Of a DNA stretch of 5,134 nt, positions 1 to 5,085 are shown in pieces (the first letter of the stretch is position 1; every line of letters starts with the position of its first letter). The stretch is from Nitrospira sp. GTDB taxonomy: Bacteria > Nitrospirota > Nitrospiria > Nitrospirales > Nitrospiraceae. The notes below the pieces were generated by a model. The model had not been told where the DNA came from and made no database searches. It was given only the letters and a program-made list of their open reading frames with translations. The stretch lies in contig JAAUPT010000173.1 of assembly GCA_012032965.1 (NCBI GenBank), forward strand, positions 1 to 5,134, read 5' to 3'. Made by a program: the position numbers and the translations under genes.

Positions 1-177
1 GACGGCCTCGTTGCTGATGAGATCGATAGTAAGCTGCGACTTCTCCCCGTCCGTCAGATGTTTGGTGGCGCCATGAACTATGCCTGCTTCATGGATAAAT
101 TGGGTTTCATTTGGGGCAAGAGTCTGCCTGCCATAGGTGAAGTTTGGCCAGTCCTCTTGTTGCCAATTCCACGTCAT
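1..177 (-). CDS. Fic-family protein, N-terminal fragment (DUF4172-type), cut by window edge
   Basis: Reading leftward from the ATG at 177-175 gives an open frame of 59 codons to the window edge. It starts MTWNWQQEDWPNFTY and ends LTIDLISNEAV. This opening is characteristic of the N-terminal domain (DUF4172) of a class of Fic proteins, which typically transfer AMP from ATP to a target hydroxyl. In that family the autoinhibitory (S/T)xxxE(G/N) helix follows soon after this point, and the catalytic HPFxxGNGR motif lies further on. Both would be outside the window, so activity cannot be judged. A weak Shine-Dalgarno GAGAGG (193-188) sits 10 bases before the ATG, and a poor -10-like TATACA lies at 200-195. 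The gene follows dnaE2 on the same strand after 63 bases with a palindrome between them, so it may be transcribed separately. Family assignment is by recognition of the start only. Confidence 0.8.
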   Translation of the reverse strand, partial: MTWNWQQEDWPNFTYGRQTLAPNETQFIHEAGIVHGATKHLTDGEKSQLTIDLISNEAV

Positions 178-218
178 GAACAATAGGCCTCTCTTGTATA
201 GATCATGATATACCAGTT

Positions 219-253
219 TCATGAGTTATAGAAGAGCTTTCTATAACTCATGA
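219..253. repeat. 15-bp perfect inverted repeat over the dnaE2 stop codon
   Basis: The arms at 219-233 (TCATGAGTTATAGAA) and 239-253 are exact reverse complements around a 5-base loop, GAGCT. The stop codon of dnaE2 (TAG on the minus strand, 243-241) lies inside one arm. The stem is AT-rich and neither side has a run of T, so it is not a typical intrinsic terminator. It could still stabilise the 3' end of the imuB-dnaE2 transcript, or be an operator for the fic gene that starts 42 bases further on. The structure is seen directly; its role is not known. Confidence 0.7.
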
Positions 254-1005
254 GTACAATCAGCCACTTGTGTGTCCATGGAAGGCCGGTTGGCCTTAGC
301 GCCTCTTGTCGGCTCCAGCAGTTGGAGATCGTGCACGGTCAGTATTGCGACGCCGAAGCTGTCTTCCACCAGTCCACGGATCACATATGGCCGGTTTGGG
401 GAGAGCAGATGGCAGCAGCGGCGATAGACCTCTGGAAACAGCGTGGCATCGTAGAGGGCTGTGACGTCCTCCAGCGTGATAAATTCCATGGCCTGGCCGT
501 GCTTGGTTTCGGCTGATTTTTCCGTGATCAGCACACCAACCATGGTGATGCGCCGGCCGACGAACCGATGCATCTGGGAAGCAGGTACCGGTCGCAGCCG
601 CTCGATCAGCGCTCGATGAAGGGTCAGAGGATGGCGGCTGGCGAGAAAGCCGAATGATTGGATCTCATGGGCTCGCTTCTGAGCGGCTGAATAGTCGTCC
701 GGGATCGGTAAGGGGCCTGCAGCGGTATCGTTTTCCGCGTACAGCCGCCACAGCAAGGCTGGTCTGGTCAGCTCGCCTGCAATCGAGTCGCAGCAGCCGG
801 CTCGGACCAATGCTCTGGCCTGGGCCGGCTCCGGCTTCACACGGCACAGAAAGTCTTGGAACGACCGGTACGGACCGTTCTGCGTGCGTTCTTCGACGAT
901 CCTCTCGCCGAGTTCCTTCGGGATCGTTTTCACCTGCATCAAGCCCATCCTCAGTCGCTCGCCTTCACCATGGTAGGCCCAGTCGCTTTCGTTGATGTCC
1001 GGCAA
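241..1005 (-). CDS. dnaE2: DnaE2 segment 3: helix-hairpin-helix and OB fold, C-terminus
   Basis: The open frame is called from a TTG at 1005, again an internal codon. It begins PDINESDWAYHGEGERLRMG, the expected continuation of segment 2. A helix-hairpin-helix region (LRMGLMQVKTIPKELGERI) follows, and then the EIQSFGFLASRHPL linker typical of DnaE proteins. The OB-fold domain runs from about GRRITMVGVLITEK to TVHDLQLLEP. The protein ends with CTHEL and a TAG stop at 243-241, inside a palindrome. The short tail after the OB fold fits DnaE2, which generally lacks the long replicative C-terminal extension. Confidence 0.83.
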   Translation of the reverse strand: MPDINESDWAYHGEGERLRMGLMQVKTIPKELGERIVEERTQNGPYRSFQDFLCRVKPEPAQARALVRAGCCDSIAGELTRPALLWRLYAENDTAAGPLPIPDDYSAAQKRAHEIQSFGFLASRHPLTLHRALIERLRPVPASQMHRFVGRRITMVGVLITEKSAETKHGQAMEFITLEDVTALYDATLFPEVYRRCCHLLSPNRPYVIRGLVEDSFGVAILTVHDLQLLEPTRGAKANRPSMDTQVADCTHEL

Positions 1006-3300
1006 AGGATTGCCAGTCCCATGCGCCGGGCTTCCGAGATGTACGCAAACGTGGAATAAAAGCCGCCTTGGTTACTGATGACGGCGGCAATGAATTCCGC
1101 TGGATAGTGGGTTCGGAGATACGCAGACTTGAACGAGACCTGCGCATAGCTCGCCGAATGGGGTTTGCAGAAACTGTAGCCAGCGAAACTCATGATCATC
1201 TTCCAGATTCTGTCGATCGTCTCCGGTGAGGCATCATTTCGTTCTGCCCCGCGGCAAAACTGTTGATAGTAGTCTTGCAGTTGCCGTTGTTTATGTTTCT
1301 TGCTGATGACCTTACGCAGCTGATCCGCATCTTCGACAGGAAAGTCCGCCAGTGCCATGGCCACTTTTGTCACGTCTTCCTGATACGTCATGATGCCGTG
1401 GGTTTCGTCCAACACTCCCTTCAACTTGGGATGCCAGAATGCACAGGATCCTTCTTGCGCTCGACGGATAAACTCTTCAACGAAGGCATGAGTAGCAGGT
1501 CTGACCAGAGACGAAACCATCACCAGATATTCGAAGACATCCAGCTGCTGGCGGCGATCCAGAGGCATGCCGAGCCACAATTTTCTCAACAAGAGGCGAG
1601 TGGCGGGCGATTCGATGTAGAAGCAGCCGATCGTATCACCGTATCGGATGGCTTCTTGGGTGGCGGCATCTTCCAATGGATCCCATGTCGCATAATCGAT
1701 TTGTCGGCCCGTATGTTCGGCAATGGCCGCTAAGGCGTCCCGAATGACAGCCAGAGACCGGTTGCCCAAGATATCGATTTTGACAAGCCCTGCGTCCTCT
1801 GTCTGGTCTTTTTTCCCACTGGATCACCGGCAAGCCTTTGGCCGTGTATTCCACCGGCACGTAGCGCCGAATTTCGTCCGGTACGATGACGACTCCACCG
1901 CAGTGCATGGAGAGATGGCGGAAGTGGTTCTGTGCCTTCAGTGTCCGAGCGAGGATCTCGGGCCAGGGTGCTTTCAGGTTGAATATCTGGGAGAGTCGAC
2001 AGAGCCATTGCTCGATAGTCGGTGGGGCAGGGAAATTCAGAACGTCCTTCTGCCGTACAATGCGCGACGACATTGTGCCGATTTCTTCAGCGGGCATGCC
2101 GTAGACCTTCGCCGTTTCGCGGAGGGCGGCTCGGAAGCCGAGACTGTTTTGGTTTGCCACCATGGCGGCCTGACGCTCGCCGTACTGCTCGAATACGTCT
2201 TTCAAAACCTGGTCTCGCTCATCCCAGGGAAAGTCGATGTCGATGTCCGGCGGGTCTTTCCTGCCGGGATTGAGAAACCGTTCGAAGAAGAGGTTGTGCT
2301 TGATTGGGTCGACGTGGGTGATCTTGAGACAATAGGATACGATTGACGCAGCGACGGACCCACGGCCGCAGGTGCGGGGTGCTCGGCGGACGATTTCTTC
2401 CACCACGAGAAAGTAATGTGCGAAGCGTTTCGCTCGAATGGTGGTCAACTCTTTTTCAATCCGATCACGAATCGCTTGGGAGATCACTTGGTAGCGTTGA
2501 CGTGCTCCGGCGTAGGTCTTCTCTTGAAGTGTGATGAATGCATCGTCATCGGTCAGTCGACGAAAGGCGGGGAAGATGGTGTCTCCGAAGCGCCAGTCGC
2601 TGTGGCAGGCTTCGGCAATGCGAACGGTGTTTGCCACGGCCTCAGGGACATGCGGAAACTGAGACGCCATGAGTGCGGGCGGCATCAGCCATTGCCTGGG
2701 CGTACAACAGGCTTCTTCCGGCAATCGTGACAGGGTCGTGTTGAGGGCGATGGCACGCAAGAGACGATGTGTAGAAAAGCCATCTGGGTCAGAAAAGTGC
2801 ACGCGATTGGTGGCGACGGGTGGAAGATGAATACGACGACTGAAGAGGAGTGTCTCATGCATGGCTGGTCCAGGGGTCAGCTCGACGTAGAGATCGTGCC
2901 GCGAGTCTTCCACCCAATTCATGAGTGCGGCTTCATCGTCCGTGAGGATGATCAGGCCACGACGGTACCGTGAAACTGACGTGAGAAAGTTGAACGAGGG
3001 ATTGCAATGGCGTTCCGACAGGAGGCGACAGAGATTGGCATAGCCGTCCGGTGATTTGACCAGCAAGATGGTGCGATGATTGCTGGTTGTCAGCTCGGCA
3101 CCAAGAATCGGCCGGAGACCCTGTCGTGTCGCGTGTTCGATAAATCGGATTGCTCCGTACAAGCCGTTCGTGTCGGTCACAGCCATGGCCCGCGAGCCGT
3201 GTCGTTGCGCCAAGGTACAGAGTTCTTCCAATGGCGACACCCCGTGCATCGGCGAATAATCGGAGTGAACATGGAGATGCACGAAGGGAGTCGTCATCAT
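241..3300 (-). CDS. dnaE2: Error-prone DNA polymerase III alpha subunit DnaE2/ImuC, whole gene, broken by two single-base indels
   Basis: Three adjacent minus-strand frames join end to end into one C-family DNA polymerase of about 1019 residues, if one A is removed from the run at 1809-1814 and one A is added to the run at 1004-1006. In order it has a PHP domain, the polymerase palm with PDIDID (catalytic D354 and D356) and KIDILG (D509), fingers, a helix-hairpin-helix region (about 783-805) and an OB fold (about 914-995). It ends soon after the OB fold, shorter than the usual replicative DnaE1 (about 1160 aa) and within the DnaE2 range. The family performs mutagenic translesion synthesis with ImuB. 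Translation is probably coupled to imuB: the start ATG shares ATGA with the imuB stop, a second ATG follows at once (3297), and a GGAAGGA Shine-Dalgarno lies at 3314-3308. DnaE2 rather than a second DnaE1 is inferred from length and the imuB neighbour. Confidence 0.88.
951..1769 (-). CDS. dnaE2: DnaE2 segment 2: third catalytic Asp, fingers; true coding part about 1005-1808
   Basis: The open frame is called from a TTG at 1769, but this TTG is an internal Leu codon. The homologous sequence begins upstream at 1808 with DQTEDAGLVKIDILG, placing catalytic Asp509 just before the called start. The segment then reads through GDTIGCFYIES, the YQEDVTKVA stretch and FCKPHSASYAQVSFKSAY followed by HYPAEF, all standard landmarks of the C-family fingers. 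It runs smoothly to EARRMGLAIL, after which the last 17 residues are out-of-frame. It has no ribosome binding site of its own that I can see, so it is a piece of dnaE2 and not an independent gene. Confidence 0.83.
   Translation of the reverse strand: MGNRSLAVIRDALAAIAEHTGRQIDYATWDPLEDAATQEAIRYGDTIGCFYIESPATRLLLRKLWLGMPLDRRQQLDVFEYLVMVSSLVRPATHAFVEEFIRRAQEGSCAFWHPKLKGVLDETHGIMTYQEDVTKVAMALADFPVEDADQLRKVISKKHKQRQLQDYYQQFCRGAERNDASPETIDRIWKMIMSFAGYSFCKPHSASYAQVSFKSAYLRTHYPAEFIAAVISNQGGFYSTFAYISEARRMGLAILCRTSTKATGPTMVKASD
1004..1006 (-). other. Single-base deletion site in dnaE2 (A run too short by one)
   Basis: On the minus strand the reading ATC CTT TGC CGG (frame of segment 2) must become ATC CTT TTG CCG to enter the frame of segment 3. 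That needs one more T in the TTT run (AAA on the plus strand). With it the protein reads AILLPDINESDW without a break. A neighbouring single-base insertion would also restore the frame, so the exact position is not fixed. Confidence 0.75.
1636..3300 (-). CDS. dnaE2: DnaE2 segment 1: PHP domain and first half of the palm; true coding part about 1810-3300
   Basis: This open frame encodes 554 residues, of which the first 497 are polymerase sequence and the last 57 are out-of-frame translation after the A6 run at 1809-1814. The PHP domain opens with HLHVHSDYS. It keeps H10, H12, D43, E69 and H168 but has Thr44 where active PHP domains usually have the His of an Asp-His pair, so its metal site is probably incomplete. 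The polymerase core shows CGRGSVAAS (311-319), ITHVDPI, FFERFLNPGR and PDIDIDF (351-357), which carries two of the three catalytic aspartates. It stops making sense after VIQWEK. Taken alone this product would lack the third catalytic Asp and the fingers and could not polymerise. Confidence 0.85.
   Translation of the reverse strand: MMTTPFVHLHVHSDYSPMHGVSPLEELCTLAQRHGSRAMAVTDTNGLYGAIRFIEHATRQGLRPILGAELTTSNHRTILLVKSPDGYANLCRLLSERHCNPSFNFLTSVSRYRRGLIILTDDEAALMNWVEDSRHDLYVELTPGPAMHETLLFSRRIHLPPVATNRVHFSDPDGFSTHRLLRAIALNTTLSRLPEEACCTPRQWLMPPALMASQFPHVPEAVANTVRIAEACHSDWRFGDTIFPAFRRLTDDDAFITLQEKTYAGARQRYQVISQAIRDRIEKELTTIRAKRFAHYFLVVEEIVRRAPRTCGRGSVAASIVSYCLKITHVDPIKHNLFFERFLNPGRKDPPDIDIDFPWDERDQVLKDVFEQYGERQAAMVANQNSLGFRAALRETAKVYGMPAEEIGTMSSRIVRQKDVLNFPAPPTIEQWLCRLSQIFNLKAPWPEILARTLKAQNHFRHLSMHCGGVVIVPDEIRRYVPVEYTAKGLPVIQWEKRPDRGRRACQNRYLGQPVSGCHSGRLSGHCRTYGPTNRLCDMGSIGRCRHPRSHPIR
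1809..1814 (-). other. Single-base insertion site in dnaE2 (A6 run, expected A5)
   Basis: The minus strand reads TGG GAA AAA AGA CCA, giving WEKRP and then nonsense. Dropping one A gives TGG GAA AAA GAC CAG, which continues as WEKDQTEDAGLVKIDILG, the expected palm sequence with the third catalytic Asp. AAAAAAG resembles the dnaX slippery heptamer, but the codon phase here (GAA AAA AGA) is not the one used for -1 tandem slippage, and the needed shift is +1 or loss of one A. Confidence 0.82.
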
Positions 3301-4466
3301 TGCAGTGTCCTTCCCCAGGACAGCGCTCGTTCGCCGAACTTCGCGCGGATGGCATCGAGGGCCAACGAGAGTCGGTGTGCGCGAGGAGGACGTACGGACT
3401 CGGATTCATCGAAAAGTAAAAGTTGTTGGGCCGGCGGCTCCAACCGACTGACGTGAAGTCTCAACCCTGTGAGACGCACCCGTCGGCTGAAACATCGGTA
3501 AAAGAGTCGTGCCACTACAGGCTGGAGATCGATTTCCCAGTAGGTGCTCTGAGTCAGCGTTTCTCCCGCTGTCTGTTCGATATGGTCGCTGTGTCGAATC
3601 GTCAGTGAAATGAGCCGGCAGACACGTTGTTGTTGTCGAAGCGTGGTGCACAGCTGCTCCAACAATCGGTACAGCCGACCCAGTACGAGTTGATCATCGA
3701 CTTCATCCGGATCCAGGCGAAGGGAACGTTCGAGCATGGGTTGCGCGATCGGTAGATGTACCGGGGAAGGATCAATTCCTTGAGCCCAATCGTGCAGCAA
3801 ATTGGCGGGCGCGCCAAGGACGGCTTGCAAGTGCGCCAACGAAACAGCGGCAATCGCGCCGAGGGTGAGGAGGTTCAAATCCTCCAATCGTTGCCAAACC
3901 TGTGAGGTGTGGGCTCGGCGAAGGCCTGGGAGCAAGAGGGTTGGTAATGGAGCGAGAAACGGCTGTTCCGAGCCTGAGTGGATTGAGAGGACTTGCGGCG
4001 GCTTGGCCAATGTCGTTGCGGCCAATTGCGAGACCAGCTTGTTACCAGCCAGTCCGATTGTGCTGGGCCATCCTTGTCGACAGGCCAACGCTCGACTGAT
4101 GCGAGTTGCCGTATCGATGGGAGGTCCGAAGAGTCGAGTGGTGCCGGTGAGGTCTAAAAAGAGCGAGCCGGGCCCGATCGATTCCCAAACCGGTGCGGCG
4201 GAGGAGATATGCCGTTGCAACTCATGGTGGGCGGCGTGAGTCAATGATGAGTCCGGAGGGATCACCCGCAGGCCAGGACAGATCAGCCGTCCGAGGGCTA
4301 TGGGCATGCCAGGCTGAAGACCTTCGCGAGACGCTTCGGGAGAGATCTCTCGAATCAGCGCACGCGGCGTATGGGTTGGTGCGACGACCACCGGTCTGTC
4401 CCTGAGCGCGCTATCAGCGGCACGGGCCAGCACAATTCTAAAAGCAGGAATCTGTAAAGCAGACAA
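3297..4466 (-). CDS. imuB: ImuB, catalytically inactive Y-family polymerase-like mutasome protein; probable true start 4479
   Basis: The 389-residue frame has a Y-family fold without catalysis. LQIPAFRI replaces the DxDAFF strand, and SIGPGSLFLDLTG (96-108) replaces SIDEAFLDVTG, so the metal-binding acids are gone. The fingers-palm motif GLAGNKLVSQLA (138-149), a helix-hairpin-helix thumb (about 179-218), a little-finger region (about 232-345), a beta-clamp motif QQLLLF (347-352) and a C-terminal LDAIRAKFGERAL are all present. ImuB is known to link DnaE2 to the beta clamp during translesion synthesis. At about 390 aa it is shorter than many ImuB proteins. The called TTG start at 4466 omits the first beta strand. 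An ATG at 4479 reads MDRHIVC and then joins LQIPAFR if one T is removed from the run at 4458-4456, giving 393 aa. The gene ends in ATGA with dnaE2. An active DinB is argued against by the missing acids. Confidence 0.87.
   Translation of the reverse strand: MSALQIPAFRIVLARAADSALRDRPVVVAPTHTPRALIREISPEASREGLQPGMPIALGRLICPGLRVIPPDSSLTHAAHHELQRHISSAAPVWESIGPGSLFLDLTGTTRLFGPPIDTATRISRALACRQGWPSTIGLAGNKLVSQLAATTLAKPPQVLSIHSGSEQPFLAPLPTLLLPGLRRAHTSQVWQRLEDLNLLTLGAIAAVSLAHLQAVLGAPANLLHDWAQGIDPSPVHLPIAQPMLERSLRLDPDEVDDQLVLGRLYRLLEQLCTTLRQQQRVCRLISLTIRHSDHIEQTAGETLTQSTYWEIDLQPVVARLFYRCFSRRVRLTGLRLHVSRLEPPAQQLLLFDESESVRPPRAHRLSLALDAIRAKFGERALSWGRTLQ
4456..4458 (-). other. Probable single-base insertion at the imuB 5' end
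   Basis: From the ATG at 4479 the minus strand reads MDRHIVC, the expected first strand of an ImuB, then hits TTT ACA and stops at 4440-4438. Removing one T gives TTA CAG ATT CCT, joining the long imuB frame as MDRHIVCLQIPAFRIV. The alternative is that the TTG at 4466 is the real start, but this would lose the beta strand. Confidence 0.55.
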
Positions 4467-4493
4467 TATGCCGGTCCATGGTATGTCAGATTG

Positions 4494-4508
4494 GTAACCA
4501 ATGGTTAC
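4494..4508. promoter_or_regulatory. Operator-like inverted repeat in front of imuB (candidate LexA-type site)
   Basis: GTAACC-AAT-GGTTAC is a perfect 6-3-6 inverted repeat. A second short palindrome, TTGGT-A-ACCAA (4491-4501), overlaps it. It lies over the proposed -10 and start point of imuB, 15 bases before the probable ATG. ImuB-dnaE2 cassettes are usually LexA-repressed, and LexA motifs differ widely between phyla, so a LexA role is plausible. I do not know the LexA motif of this lineage. Confidence 0.45.
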
Positions 4509-4529
4509 ATTTTAGCCTGTTCCTGTCAA
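4502..4529 (-). promoter_or_regulatory. Candidate promoter of imuB-dnaE2
   Basis: The minus strand shows a perfect TTGACA (4529-4524) and, after 16 bases, TAACCA (4507-4502), a weak -10. Transcription would start near 4495 and leave a leader of about 16 bases before the ATG at 4479, with no clear Shine-Dalgarno. The inverted repeat at 4494-4508 covers the -10 and start point, as expected for repression. The -35 is convincing and the -10 is not. Confidence 0.45.
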
Positions 4530-4627
4530 TGCAGGGAAAGACCTTAATGAAGTCGAGAATCAGACCGCGTTTGCATTCGAGCTGGTTTGTAAAGAACCTC
4601 CGCGAATAGATTGCTCCCTGGGATTCA

Positions 4628-4657
4628 TTGACAGTGTGAGAAATCCTGTGCTACCGT
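4628..4657 (+). promoter_or_regulatory. Candidate sigma-70 promoter of rpsF-ssb
   Basis: A perfect TTGACA (4628-4633) is followed after 18 bases by TACCGT (4652-4657), which fits TAnnnT and has an upstream TGC that makes an extended -10. Transcription would begin near 4664, giving a leader of about 70 bases before the rpsF ATG, which contains both hairpins. The consensus -35, the extended -10 and the position before a ribosomal gene support it. Confidence 0.55.
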
Positions 4658-4668
4658 CCACCCTTCTT

Positions 4669-4718
4669 GCGCCAAATAGGCGCCCTACACCTCGCTCCCG
4701 ACCGGTTCGGGGGCCTTT
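4669..4718 (+). promoter_or_regulatory. Structured rpsF leader: two hairpins, possible S6:S18 autoregulatory element
   Basis: Hairpin 1 pairs GCGCC (4669-4673) with GGCGC (4679-4683) across AAATA. Hairpin 2 pairs 4694-4701 with 4707-4714 (eight pairs with one G-U, loop CCGGT), followed by CTTTGT. An alternative fold pairs AGGC (4678-4681) with GCCT (4713-4716) and extends inward to CCC-GGG, excluding both small hairpins. In many bacteria the S6:S18 complex binds a structured rpsF leader carrying a CCG bulge and represses its own operon. CCGACCGG here could serve, but I cannot align it to the known motif. Hairpin 2 could instead be a weak attenuator. Confidence 0.4.
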
Positions 4719-4722
4719 GTCC

Positions 4723-4728
4723 AGGAGG
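4723..4728 (+). promoter_or_regulatory. Ribosome binding site of rpsF
   Basis: AGGAGG is a full Shine-Dalgarno core, 8 bases before the ATG at 4737. It fixes this ATG as the start of rpsF even though the frame is broken 28 codons later. Confidence 0.85.
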
Positions 4729-4736
4729 ATCGCTGC

Positions 4737-5085
4737 ATGGAGCTCTACGAGTCTCTGTTTATTATTCGTCCGTCCGTCTCTGATGAGGAGACAAAAACCC
4801 TCATCGACAAGATGAAAAAACGTCGCCGATAAGACCGGCGCCCAATTCATCAAAGCCGAGAATTTAGGGAAGAAGAAGCTCGCCTACGAAGTGCGGCGTG
4901 AGCGGAAGGGTACGTACGCCTATTTCTATTTTAAGGCGCCGAACAACACCGTCGGGGAATTGGAACGGGCCTACCGTTTGGAAGACAACATTATCAAGTT
5001 TCTGACGGTGCACCACGAAAAGCCATTGGTGGAACGGCGTCCGATCGAAGCTTCAGCACAGGGGTCTGACGGTGGCCGGGTTTAA
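4737..5085 (+). CDS. rpsF: 30S ribosomal protein S6, with one frameshift at 4815-4820
   Basis: S6 binds 16S rRNA with S18 in the platform of the small subunit. The ATG at 4737 gives MELYESLFIIRPSVSDEE and reaches KMKK, then RRR and a premature TAA (4830-4832). Removing one A from the A6 run at 4815-4820 turns this into KMKNVADKTGAQFIKAENLG and continues through GKKKLAYEVRRERKGTYAYF, ELERAYRLEDNIIKFLTVHH and a tail ending GGRV, stop 5083-5085. The repaired 115 residues match the S6 family in length and in its landmarks (YE.LFII.P at the start, G.KKLAYE, ELER...). The second half also appears as an open frame from a GTG at 4891, which is an internal Val codon (52). Because S6 is core ribosomal machinery, the break is probably a sequencing error. 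Confidence 0.9.
4815..4820 (+). other. Single-base insertion site in rpsF (A6 run, expected A5)
   Basis: ATG AAA AAA CGT CGC CGA TAA ends the frame after 31 codons. With five A it reads ATG AAA AAC GTC GCC GAT AAG, joining the second S6 frame without loss of any conserved residue. Confidence 0.85.

Larger units (their letters stand above)
4480..4736. other. Divergent intergenic region between imuB and rpsF
   Basis: It holds, from left to right, the operator-like repeat and promoter of imuB (4494-4529), a stretch from about 4532 to 4620 in which I see no convincing element or gene, the candidate rpsF promoter (4628-4657), two leader hairpins (4669-4714) and the rpsF ribosome binding site. A minus-strand open frame of 97 codons across 4560-4853 is mostly the antisense of rpsF and has no recognisable protein character. 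Confidence 0.6.

Noticed and set aside
1263..1733. Plus-strand open frame of 156 codons
   Set aside because: It lies opposite the dnaE2 fingers region; its composition follows from the complement of the conserved gene.
1806..1814. Programmed -1 frameshift like dnaX at AAAAAAG
   Set aside because: The zero-frame codons are GAA AAA AGA, not AAA AAG, and the shift needed is +1 (or loss of one A), so tandem -1 slippage does not fit.
1723..2346. Plus-strand open frame of 207 codons
   Set aside because: It is the antisense of dnaE2, whose translation shows clear polymerase motifs; the plus-strand product has no recognisable domain and no ribosome binding site.
2933..3409. Minus-strand open frame of 158 codons overlapping the imuB-dnaE2 junction
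   Set aside because: It is a different frame across two well-supported genes; Ser/Arg-rich content is typical of a shadow frame.
3802..4239. Plus-strand open frame of 145 codons
   Set aside because: It is the antisense of imuB, which is supported by Y-family motifs and the clamp motif.
4694..4720. Intrinsic terminator upstream of rpsF
   Set aside because: The GC stem is followed only by CTTTGT and lies between promoter and start codon, so a full terminator is unlikely; kept only as a possible leader element.
4560..4853. Minus-strand open frame of 97 codons opposite rpsF
   Set aside because: It covers the rpsF promoter, leader and start in antisense and shows no protein-family character.
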